NCBI GenBank assembly: GCA_907163375.1 | Contig: CAJQUW010006985.1 | Location: forward strand, 868,001-932,000 | Length of the DNA stretch: 64,000 nucleotides | Origin: Prostheceraeus crozeri | Taxonomy: Eukaryota; Platyhelminthes; Polycladida; Euryleptidae | Direction: 5' to 3' | Shown here: positions 45,450-56,300 of the stretch, piece by piece | How positions within the stretch are numbered: the stretch's first letter is position 1 | Layout: each line of letters begins with the position of its first letter | Notes under the pieces: generated by a model | The model's database searches: none | Told to the model about the DNA's origin: nothing | Seen by the model: the letters and a program-made list of their open reading frames with translations, nothing else | Position numbers and translations under genes: made by a program

Positions 45450-46665
45450 ATTGTTAGCTGATGGCGTTCGCCGCTGCAGTTCGAATACCGAAGTAGAGAG
45501 AAAGCACCTCGTGTAAACAACACTGAGTGCAATGGTCTTTCGCGAGATAAACTTGCTCAATGGTCGCCGGTCAGTTGTACTGGATTATTTCGCCTCCCAC
45601 TCTCTAGAGCTTCCTTATATTTAAATAATTAACGTGGATATGACATAGTCCAAATAGACGCTAACTCGTCTTTCCGAATGCAATTCTTATTACCAGGATT
45701 CGAACGCAAATCATCTAGAAAGCTAGAGGATGCTCTGTGCACACGGTCAGACAGGAGGTACAAACTAGTACAAATTCTAATATCTGATGTAACGAACAAT
45801 ATGACATTGGCACAATGAACACAAGGATGAGTTGACCAAAATCTAAGGAATATGATGCACAGTTTGTGTCCCGCTATGCTATGTGTCCCGTCTATGCTTT
45901 GACCTCTATCTGTTCCCAAGTATTTGTTGTGATGATTGAATTTTATGTACATTAAAGCTTGTATCTAAGATTTGCTTCTATCCATAGTCAGAACCCGTTG
46001 AGATTGGGCGAAAGATTTCCTCCTAATAAATCTTTAATTAAGAACTTTGTGGTTGCTTTCACTTACGAATTTTCGAAAAGAGGAGACTTTCTAAATAAGA
46101 TTACCTTTCAGTGGGAGAAACACTTTGAAAATATGTCACAAGTAAAAGTCATGAAACGTAGTGCAGGGCAGGATTACATATTTAAATATCTCGATTCTTA
46201 AATCGAGATGAGCTCAAAACAAGAAAACGAAGGATTGACACAGTGGTCATAGTAATGATATTTAAGTTTGTAACAGATGGATCGACTTTTTTAAAATTTA
46301 CACATTCTTGGATTTCATTTATGTCCATGCACGAGAATTCTAAGTTAAGCAGAAAAAAAGTTAGAAAGCTTTGTGTAGAAAAGCAGACATTGCTTACTTA
46401 TCTCACTAGAAGAATGCGAAATGAGACTTTAAGTTACACAATTTGATTGAAAATGCTCTAAATTTGTCAATTCAAAAAGTATCATATTGCATAAAAGCTT
46501 GTTGAGAGGTTGATTCCATGATGATATTCACTATTTTGTGCAGTTTCTGTAGACATCAGTAAGTAAAATTACTAAAAATATCTGCTGACCCCAACTGACC
46601 GGACATCGCATAAAGAGTAGTCTACCAAATTAACATACGGGCATAACAATTCACATGGTATTAAG
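45450..46665. other. No firm gene; two open frames of unclear meaning
   Basis: Plus-strand frames at 45959-46201 (80 codons, no early ATG; preceded by CTTCTATCCATAG, an acceptor-like word near 45990) and 46243-46446 (67 codons) are polar and somewhat protein-like (NKITFQWEKHFENM; LSRKKVRKLCVEKQTLL), but match no family I know. They may be relics of one coding region. Confidence 0.3.
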
Positions 46666-48000
46666 CATAGAGTATAGGTAGAGTGACGACTCAAAAAAGT
46701 ATCTGTGTACACTGAAAATTTCTACATGAAAAGATTAAGTTTTTTGCGGGGATTACGTTCCCGTGGTCCAACAAATTATTTGAGCACTTCTGAAAAAGTC
46801 AAAATTCGACAATTTATATACTACACTAGGTGACATGCCACGCTCAATCACGCGTAATTCACGCGTGAACCACGCGTAATTACACATGACCCCAAACATC
46901 CGTGGCTATGCGGGATATTGCTGCAATATAAGTTATATAAGTTAGTATAGTTGGCAGTCCTATTATATAGACTTTGCGTCTCATGTGTCTACATGTATCA
47001 GAGGCTAAACAATGTGATAGGACGTCAATTTCATGCTCAGGGAAGACAGAACATGCTTAGCGGTTCATCTTAGTGGTTCAAGCGGCAGCGCAGATAACCG
47101 TGGACGACGCGCAAACTATAGACGCTCGCCCGCGCGTATTCATAAACATTCCCCAAGGTTTAATAGCATCAGATCAAGTGATTTCTGACTCTTAGTGCAG
47201 CGCGTATGTATAATAGAATAGAGATGAATAGAGAATAGAATAGAATGTAGAATAGAATGTTTTTAACCACGGATGTTTGGGGTGCTCCGTAATTACGCGT
47301 GAATCACACGTGGCATGTCACCTAGTGTACCGAGATGACTCTCCTACATAAGTATGAAACAAGTTGGATATCAAAAGGAATGAATATTTACTGAAAAGTA
47401 TCCCAACTAAGCGGAAATCAAGCTGATCATTAAGGGAATTTCATGAATTGTATTATAATGAAAGTCTTCATAAAAAGTAGCGATATTATTCGTGCTTTCT
47501 TGACTGAAATGTCAAGTTTTTAATTCATTTTTCACTGGTTTTATTTCATGATTCACTAAATTCATGTTTCATTTCTTGAATCCGAATAGTGATGTGGACC
47601 CATTTACATCTTTCAAAGTTAATTGAAATCATTGTCTTTGAATCTGTGATTTTGCCATACCAGTGGCAGCTGTTGCCAGATCACGCTTAAGAAAATACTC
47701 TTGAGGTTCAGCTGGAAGGAAGCGCAGGTCATCGAGTTGCCAATTTAACAAGCCCTACCTCACCAAGGGTGTCAGACATGGACTATCTGTAAAATAATAT
47801 CATTTCCTTCTGCTTTATGCTATCATGATCAGTCAATTCCGTTGTAATTTCTTCAAAAATGCATAAATGCGCATATCTCACATTTGGAAACAATTCTGAC
47901 TGTATCTCCCATGAGTTCATTTAATAAAATCGAAAGTGTATACACATTGGGGATTTAATAAATGCGGAGTTACCACTCTACCTAATATACCTACTCTATG
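46666..48000 (+). mobile_element. hAT-like MITE, family CATAGAGTA, copy E, itself interrupted
   Basis: It runs from CATAGAGTATAGGTAGAGTG to CACTCTACCTAATATACCT and CTACTCTATG. GTATTAAG flanks both sides exactly (46658-46665 and 48001-48008), the clearest 8-bp duplication of this family. A 504-bp TA-target MITE is inserted at 46824. Confidence 0.93.
46824..47327 (+). mobile_element. TA-target MITE, family CACTAGGTGACATG, copy 2
   Basis: It has the same ends as the copy at 6698, with TA at 46822-46823 and 47328-47329, and sits inside copy E of the CATAGAGTA family. It is longer than copy 1 because of an extra ACGCGTGAACCACGCG piece and short AATAGA repeats. Confidence 0.92.
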
Positions 48001-48008
48001 GTATTAAG

Positions 48009-48639
48009 TTTATTGAAGTTGAGCTTCTCTTTTACTGAATAAGATGCGTCTAATATTTTTAAGCAGCAATTTTGTGATGAATCATATCCGTAGTGCATGA
48101 GATGCCGCTGTGAAACGAGCTGCCTAAATTATGTCAAAATTGAATCGATTCTCATGCCTTCCATTCGTGTCGCACATCAATATACGGTGTATTCGAGAGA
48201 ATTGCATTCCACAGTTTCAAATGCCTGTTTGCACTATTTTGCTTGCAGGACAGTCAGTGAACGGTCAAAATATTCTCTTAATTTACAAATCACATTTCTT
48301 CAATAAGAAAACATATGAGCTCACGAGGTGAAGGAGCACTTTCTGAGCTTTATTTTGAGATTGCTCATCGAAATCGGAGGACTGGAAGAAAAGTTGGTGA
48401 TACCAGCATTCTTTTACATCCAAACTTGAAAACTGCAGTGTCATTATGCAACAAAAGATGTCAAGTTTTGTGCACTTAACCGTTGAAAACACATTGTCAA
48501 GCAGCACAAAATCAAGTAGAAGATTGATTAATATTGTTCAAAATGTCGAAACTAACTCGAAAGAAATTATAAGCTCATCAGCTGAAAGGTTAGCATAAGC
48601 GTGATTCAGGTGATGACCTACATTTTTCATATGCCGCAG
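48009..48639. other. No gene seen
   Basis: Nothing recognised; overlapping frames at 48097-48331 show no motif. Confidence 0.35.
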
Positions 48640-49115
48640 CACTAGGTGACATGCCACGTGTGATTCACGCGTAATTACGGAGCACCCCAAACATCCGTGG
48701 TTAAAAACATTCTATTCTTCTACCCGCGTACATACGCGCTGCACTAAGAGTCAGAAATCACTTGATCTGATGCTATTAAACCTTGGGGAATGTTTATGAA
48801 TACGCGCGGGCGAGCGTCTATAGTTTGCGCGTCGTCCACGGTTGTCTGCGCAGCCGCTTGAACCACTAAGATGAACCGCTAAGCATGTTCTGTCTTCCCT
48901 GAGCATGAAATTGACGTCCTATCACATTGTTTAGCCTCTGATACATGTAGACACATGAGACGCAAAGTCTATATAACAGGACTGCCAACTATACTAACTT
49001 ATATAACTTATATTGCAGCAATATCCCGCATAGCCACGGATGTTTGGGGTCATGTGTAATTACGCGTGGTTCACGCGTGAATCACGCGTGATTGAGCGTG
49101 GCATGTCACCTGGTG
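48640..49115 (-). mobile_element. TA-target MITE, family CACTAGGTGACATG, copy 3 (inverted)
   Basis: CACTAGGTGACATGCCACG at the left and CGTGGCATGTCACCTGGTG at the right frame 476 bp whose interior is the reverse complement of copy 2. The flanks are AG on both sides (48638-48639 and 49116-49117) and not TA. Confidence 0.9.
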
Positions 49116-49254
49116 AGCTTCGTCTGCATATCTGAGAGGGTGAATTGACCAAAATTGCACATTTTAAGTCTGCTGGCCACAAATGGCCATAGGAGCAAGA
49201 TAAGCGCTTTAAGGAACTAAACTTCACGAAAGCAATAAACTTTGGTATGAAGTA

Positions 49255-49328
49255 ATATATAATATAATTATAATTATATTATATATAATTATAATTATAA
49301 TTATATATTATATATATAATATATACCC
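49255..49328. repeat. AT-only palindromic tract
   Basis: TATAATTATAATTATAT-type words pair with themselves over about 70 bases, a strong cruciform candidate. It lies 100 bases upstream of the LINE ORF1. Confidence 0.7.
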
Positions 49329-49430
49329 AGCCAATACATAACTAACGGACGAAATACACGGAGAGCCGGTCATTGCTACGGAATATTAAAAATATCTCTC
49401 AATCATTGTTAATTTGATTACAGCAAATAA

Positions 49431-50100
49431 ATGGAATCATCTCAAGAAGTCGAAACATCCCTAGTAGTGTGCAAACATTGTGTACAGGAAGTCAAGAGTG
49501 GTGAGATGCAGTTGAATTGTGACAAATGTGCTGAATTTTATCACATCCATTGTGTGTAGGCTACCTACCCGACTATGAAATTTTAAAGTATTTCAAACAC
49601 AGCAAGAGAAAGTTCATCTGTAAAAGCTGTATTTCATTGTTATTTCCTACCGAATTACAGAACATAACACACATCACAGAACAGCACAGAACAAACCCAC
49701 TGCACAAAATATCAGAAATGGAAGAAGAAATGAAGAAGCAAGCGAAAACGAGAGAAGATCTTTTGACAACAATAAACAGCTATCAATTGCAAATGGAAGA
49801 GACAAGGAGAAAATCAGGAAATTAGACGAAAAAATAGGGAACTGCGAGCGAGAGCTAACTGAACAATACGAAGAAATCGAACACCTGAACAGCAAAATAA
49901 GACAACACGAAGATCAAAACAACGATGACTCAGACGATGAAAGTGAAGATGACATTATTCAGACTGATATCCTAAGAAAGCTAAACGACATCAGTGAAAA
50001 GATTAAAAAGATTGAAATCAAACAAGAACAACAACAGCAGCAACAGCAATTACTACATCAACAGCAACAACAACAACGAAATGACAACAGAGAAGAATAG
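49431..50100 (+). pseudogene. CR1-like LINE ORF1: PHD finger plus coiled coil, broken
   Basis: From ATG 49431 the frame reads a PHD finger: VVCKHCVQE, NCDKCAEFYHIHC, then (after a one-base shift near 49553) a 20-residue gap and RKFICKSCI, giving Cys-x2-Cys, Cys-x2-Cys, His-x2-Cys and Cys-x2-Cys in PHD order. A coiled coil follows (EMEEEMKKQAKTREDLL), interrupted by a second shift near 49805, then KLDEKIGNCERELTEQYEE, an acidic DDSDDESEDD patch and a Gln-rich run, ending at a stop near 50098. PHD fingers are known in ORF1 of CR1-like LINEs. ORF2 does not follow: the satellite head begins at about 50110. A cellular PHD gene is a less likely alternative. Confidence 0.75.
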
Positions 50101-50109
50101 TACCAGCGA

Positions 50110-50317
50110 ACGTACGACCACTACACACAAGTAGTAATCCCGCGGCAGACCAAAGCGCAGTGCGGTGCAGCGATGTGTCATCGCTGCTGAGTGATCATGC
50201 TGACTCAGCCCCCCTCTGGAAGGAAGAAAGAGAGGTGGCCAAGGATGTGCTGGGAGGAATGGGTCCGAGAGGAGGAAACTGTTCCCTACTCCCCCTCCGG
50301 TAGGAAGGAAGGAAGGA
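50110..50317 (+). repeat. Head segment of the satellite, direct copy
   Basis: GTAGTAATCCC, TGATCATGCTGACTCAG, GGATGTGCTGGGAGGAA, GGGTCCGAGAGGAGGAAAC and GGAAGGAAGGAAGGAGGAG follow in the order seen at 13910-13720 on the other strand. Frequent purine runs give it a distinct composition. Confidence 0.85.
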
Positions 50318-53300
50318 GGAGTTTTCCTGTGAGGCAAGGGGTAGAATCTCTGAAAACGGCAGAGTTGGAAAAAGGCGGATTTTGGTGGTTTTGGGATGAG
50401 AAAGTCCATTTTTCGACATGAAGGAGGCCTCGGATGGGAAAACGGAGAGCAGATTCGGAGTCTACGTGAAATTTTGGGTTAGGAGGAATGTTTTCAACGA
50501 CATCGGAGAGAAAAAAGTTTGAAGACGTCCCCCCCTCTGGACGAGATTTCCAACTTTGGTTCTAGAGATCGTAGAAAGTCGTGTGATAGCTCATTTGAAA
50601 GCTAAGAGTGAGAAAAAAGCAGTGGAAAGCTCAGTTTGGTTCTATTTTCCTGCGAGGCAAGGGGTGGAATCTCTGAAAACGGCAGAGTTGGAAAAAGGCG
50701 GGTTTTGGTGGTTTTGGGATGAGAAAGCCCATTTTTCGGCATGAAGGAGGCCTCGGATGGGCAAACGGAGAGCAGATTCAGAGTCTACGTGAAATTTTGG
50801 GTTAGGAGGAATGTTTCCAGCTACATCGGAGAGAAAAAAGTTTGAAGACGTCCCCCCTCTGGACGAGACTTCCAACTTTGGTTCTAGAGATCGTAGAAAG
50901 TCGTGTGATAGCTCATTTGAAAGCTAAGAGTGAGAAAAAAGCAGTGGAAAGCTCAGTTTGGTTCTATTTTCCTGCGAGGCAAGGGGTGGAATCTCTGAAA
51001 ACGGCAGAGTTGGAAAAAGGCGGGTTTTGGTGGTTTTGGGATGAGAAAGCCCATTTTTCGGCATGAAGGAGGCCTCGGATGGGCAAACGGAGAGCAGATT
51101 CAGAGTCTACGTGAAATTTTGGGTTAGGAGGAATGTTTTCAACGACATCGGAGAGAAAAAAGTTTGAAGACGTTCCCCCTCTGGACGAGACTTCCAACTT
51201 TGGTTCTAGAGATCGTAGAAAGTCGTGTGATAGCTCATTTGAAAGCTAAGAGTGAGAAAAAAGCAGTGGAAAGCTCAGTTTGGTTCTATTTTCCTGCGAG
51301 GCAAGGGGTGGAATCTCTGAAAACGGCAGAGTTGGAAAAAGACGGGTTTTGGTGGTTTTGGGATGAGAAAGTCCATTTTTCGACATGAAGTAGGCCTCGG
51401 ATGGGAAAACGGAGTCCAGATTCGGAGTCTACGTGAAATTTTGGGTTAGGAAGAATGTTTCCAGCTACATCGGAGAGAAAAAAGTTTGAAGACGTCCCCC
51501 CTCTGGACGAGACTTCCAACTTTGGTTCTAGAGATCGTAGAAAGTCGTGTGATAGCTCATTTGAAAGCTAAGAGTGAGAAAAAAGCAGTGGAAAGCTCAG
51601 TTTGGTTCTATTTTCCTGTGAGGCAAGGGGTGGAATCTCTGAAAACGGCAGAGTTGGAAAAAGACGGGTTTTGGTGGTTTTGGGATGAGAAAGTCCATTT
51701 TTCGACATGAAGGAGGCCTCGGATGGGAAAACGGAGAGCAGATTCGGAGTCTACGTGAAATTTTGGGTTAGGAAGGATGTTTCCAGCGACATCGGAGAGA
51801 AAAAAGTTTGAAGACGCCCCCCCTCTGGACGAGACTTCCAACTTCGGTTCTAGAGATCGTAGAAAGTCGTGTGATAGCTCATTTGAAAGCTAAGAGTGAG
51901 AAAAAAGCCGTGGAAAGCTCAGTTTGGTTCTATTTTCCTGTGAGGCAAGGGGTGGAATCTCTGAAAACGGCAGAGTTGGAAAAAGACGGGTTTTGGTGGT
52001 TTTGGGATGAGAAAGTCCATTTTTCGGCATGAAGGAGGCCTCAGATGGGAAAACGGAGAGCAGATTCGGAGTCTACGTGAAATTTTGGGTTAGGAGGAAT
52101 GTTTTCAACGACATCGGAGAGAAAAAAGTTTGAAGACGTCCCCCCTCTGGACGAGACTTCCAACTTTGGTTCTAGAGATCGTAGAAAGTCGTGTGATAGC
52201 TCATTTGAAAGCTAAGAGTGAGAAAAAAGCCGTGGAAAGCTCAGTTTGGTTCTATTTTCCTGTGAGGCAAGGGGTGGAATCTCTGAAAACGGCAGAGTTG
52301 GAAAAAGACGGGTTTTGGTGGTTTTGGGATGAGAAAGTCCATTTTTCGACATGAAGGAGGCCTCGGATGGGAAAACGGAGAGCAGATTCGGAGTCTACGT
52401 GAAATTTTGGGTTAGGAGGAATGTTTTCCAACGACATCGGAGAGAAAAAAGTTTGAAGACGTCCCCCCTCTGGACGAGACTTCCAACTTTGGTTCTAGAG
52501 ATCGTAGAAAGTCGTGTGATAGCTCATTTGAAAGCTAAGAGTGAGAAAAAAGCCGTGGAAAGCTCAGTTTGGTTCTATTTTCCTGTGAGGCAAGGGGTGG
52601 AATCTCTGAAAACGGCAGAGTTGGAAAAAGACGGGTTTTGGTGGTTTTGGGATGAGAAAGTCCATTTTTCGACATGAAGGAGGCCTCGGATGGGAAAACG
52701 GAGTCCAGATTCGGAGTCTACGTGAAATTTTGGGTTAGGAGGAATGTTTTCAACGACATCGGAGAGAAAAAAGTTTGAAGACGTCCCCCCTCTGGACGAG
52801 ACTTCCAACTTTGGTTCTAGAGATCGTAGAAAGTCGTGTGATAGCTCATTTGAAAGCTAAGAGTGAGAAAAAAGCCGTGGAAAGCTCAGTTTGGTTCTAT
52901 TTTCCTGTGAGGCAAGGGGTGGAATCTCTGAAAACGGCAGAGTTGGAAAAAGACGGGTTTTGGTGGTTTTGGGATGAGAAAGTCCATTTTTCGACATGAA
53001 GGAGGCCTCGGATGGGAAAACGGAGTCCAGATTCGGAGTCTACGTGAAATTTTGGGTTAGGAAGAATGTTTCCAGCTACATCGGAGAGAAAAAAGTTTGA
53101 AGACGTCCCCCCTCTGGACGAGACTTCCAACTTTGGTTCTAGAGATCGTAGAAAGTCGTGTGATAGCTCATTTGAAAGCTAAGAGTGAGAAAAAAGCCGT
53201 GGAAAGCTCAGTTTGGTTCTATTTTCCTGTGAGGCAAGGGGTGGAATCTCTGAAAACGGCAGAGTTGGAAAAAGGCGGGTTTTGGTGGTTTTGGGATGAG

Positions 53301-56300
53301 AAAGTCCATTTTTCGACATGAAGGAGGCCTCGGATGGGAAAACGGAGAGCAGATTCGGAGTCTACGTGAAATTTTGGGTTAGGAGGAATGTTTTCAACGA
53401 CATCGGAGAGAAAAAAGTTTGAAGACGTCCCCCCTCTGGACGAGACTTCCAACTTTGGTTCTAGAGATCGTAGAAAGTCGTGTGATAGCTCATTTGAAAG
53501 CTAAGAGTGAGAAAAAAGCCGTGGAAAGCTCAGTTTGGTTCTATTTTCCTGTGAGGCAAGGGGTGGAATCTCTGAAAACGGCAGAGTTGGAAAAAGACGA
53601 GTTTTGGTGGTTTTGGGATGAGAAAGTCCATTTTTCGACATGAAGGAGGCCTCGGATGGGAAAACGGAGTCCAGATTCGGAGTCTACGTGAAATTTTGGG
53701 TTAGGAGGAATGTTTTCAACGACATCGGAGAGAAAAAAGTTTGAAGACGTCCCCCCTCTGGACGAGACTTCCAACTTTGGTTCTAGAGATCGTAGAAAGT
53801 CGTGTGATAGCTCATTTGAAAGCTAAGAGTGAGAAAAAAGCCGTGGAAAGCTCAGTTTGGTTCTATTTTCCTGTGAGGCAAGGGGTGGAATCTCTGAAAA
53901 CGGCAGAGTTGGAAAAAGGCGGGTTTTGGTGGTTTTGGGATGAGAAAGTCCATTTTTCGACATGAAGGAGGCCTCGGATGGGAAAACGGAGTCCAGATTC
54001 GGAGTCTACGTGAAATTTTGGGTTAGGAGGAATGTTTTCAACGACATCGGAGAGAAAAAAGTTTGAAGACGTCCCCCCTCTGGACGAGACTTCCAACTTT
54101 GGTTCTAGAGATCGTAGAAAGTCGTGTGATAGCTCATTTGAAAGCTAAGAGTGAGAAAAAAGCCGTGGAAAGCTCAGTTTGGTTCTATTTTCCTGTGAGG
54201 CAAGGGGTGGAATCTCTGAAAACGGCAGAGTTGGAAAAAGACGGGTTTTGGTGGTTTTGGGATGAGAAAGTCCATTTTTCGACATGAAGGAGGCCTCGGA
54301 TGGGAAAACGGAGTCCAGATTCGGAGTCTACGTGAAATTTTGGGTTAGGAAGAATGTTTCCAGCTACATCGGAGAGAAAAAAGTTTGAAGACGTCCCCCC
54401 TCTGGACGAGACTTCCAACTTTGGTTCTAGAGATCGTAGAAAGTCGTGTGATAGCTCATTTGAAAGCTAAGAGTGAGAAAAAAGCAGTGGAAAGCTCAGT
54501 TTGGTTCTATTTTCCTGTGAGGCAAGGGGTGGAATCTCTGAAAACGGCAGAGTTGGAAAAAGGCGGGTTTTGGTGGTTTTGGGATGAGAAAGTCCATTTT
54601 TCGACATGAAGGAGGCCTCAGATGGGAAAACGGAGAGCAGATTCGGAGTCTACGTGAAATTTTGGGTTAGGAGGAATGTTTTCAACGACATCGGAGAGAA
54701 AAAAGTTTGAAGACGTCCCCCCTCTGGACGAGACTTCCAACTTTGGTTCTAGAGATCGTAGAAAGTCGTGTGATAGCTCATTTGAAAGCTAAGAGTGAGA
54801 AAAAAGCCGTGGAAAGCTCAGTTTGGTTCTATTTTCCTGTGAGGCAAGGGGTGGAATCTCTGAAAACGGCAGAGTTGGAAAAAGGCGGGTTTTGGTGGTT
54901 TTGGGATGAGAAAGTCCATTTTTCGACATGAAGGAGGCCTCGGATGGGAAAACGGAGAGCAGATTCGGAGTCTACGTGAAATTTTGGGTTAGGAGGAATG
55001 TTTTCAACGACATCGGAGAGAAAAAAGTTTGAAGACGTCCCCCCTCTGGACGAGACTTCCAACTTTGGTTCTAGAGATCGTAGAAAGTCGTGTGATAGCT
55101 CATTTGAAAGCTAAGAGTGAGAAAAAAGCCGTGGAAAGCTCAGTTTGGTTCTATTTTCCTGTGAGGCAAGGGGTGGAATCTCTGAAAACGGCAGAGTTGG
55201 AAAAAGACGGGTTTTGGTGGTTTTGGGATGAGAAAGTCCATTTTTCGACATGAAGGAGGCCTCAGATGGGAAAACGGAGAGCAGATTCGGAGTCTACGTG
55301 AAATTTTGGGTTAGGAGGAATGTTTTCAACGACATCGGAGAGAAAAAAGTTTGAAGACGTCCCCCCTCTGGACGAGACTTCCAACTTTGGTTCTAGAGAT
55401 CGTAGAAAGTCGTGTGATAGCTCATTTGAAAGCTAAGAGTGAGAAAAAAGCCGTGGAAAGCTCAGTTTGGTTCTATTTTCCTGTGAGGCAAGGGGTGGAA
55501 TCTCTGAAAACGGCAGAGTTGGAAAAAGGCGGGTTTTGGTGGTTTTGGGATGAGAAAGTCCATTTTTCGACATGAAGGAGGCCTCGGATGGGAAAACGGA
55601 GAGCAGATTCGGAGTCTACGTGAAATTTTGGGTTAGGAGGAATGTTTTCAACGACATCGGAGAGAAAAAAGTTTGAAGACGTCCCCCCTCTGGACGAGAC
55701 TTCCAACTTTGGTTCTAGAGATCGTAGAAAGTCGTGTGATAGCTCATTTGAAAGCTAAGAGTGAGAAAAAAGCAGTGGAAAGCTCAGTTTGGTTCTATTT
55801 TCCTGCGAGGCAAGGGGTGGAATCTCTGAAAACGGCAGAGTTGGAAAAAGACGGGTTTTGGTGGTTTTGGGATGAGAAAGTCCATTTTTCGACATGAAGG
55901 AGGCCTCGGATGGGAAAACGTAGGGCAGATTCGGAGTCTACGTGAAATTTTGGGTTAGGAAGGATGTTTCCAGCTACATCGGAGAGAAAAAAGTTTGAAG
56001 ACGTCCCCCCTCTGGACGAGACTTCCAACTTCGGTTCTAGAGATCGTAGAAAGTCGTGTGATAGCTCATTCGAAAGCTAAGAGTGAGAAAAAAGCAGTGG
56101 AAAGCTCAGTTTGGTTCTATTTTCCTGTGAGGCAAGGGGTGGAATCTCTGAAAACGGCAGAGTTGGAAAAAGACGGGTTTTGGTGGTTTCGGGATGAGAA
56201 GGTCCATTTTTCGACATGAAGGAGGCCTCGGATGGGAAAACGGAGAGCAGATTCGGAGTCTACGTGAAATTTTGGGTTAGGAGGAATGTTTTCAACGACA

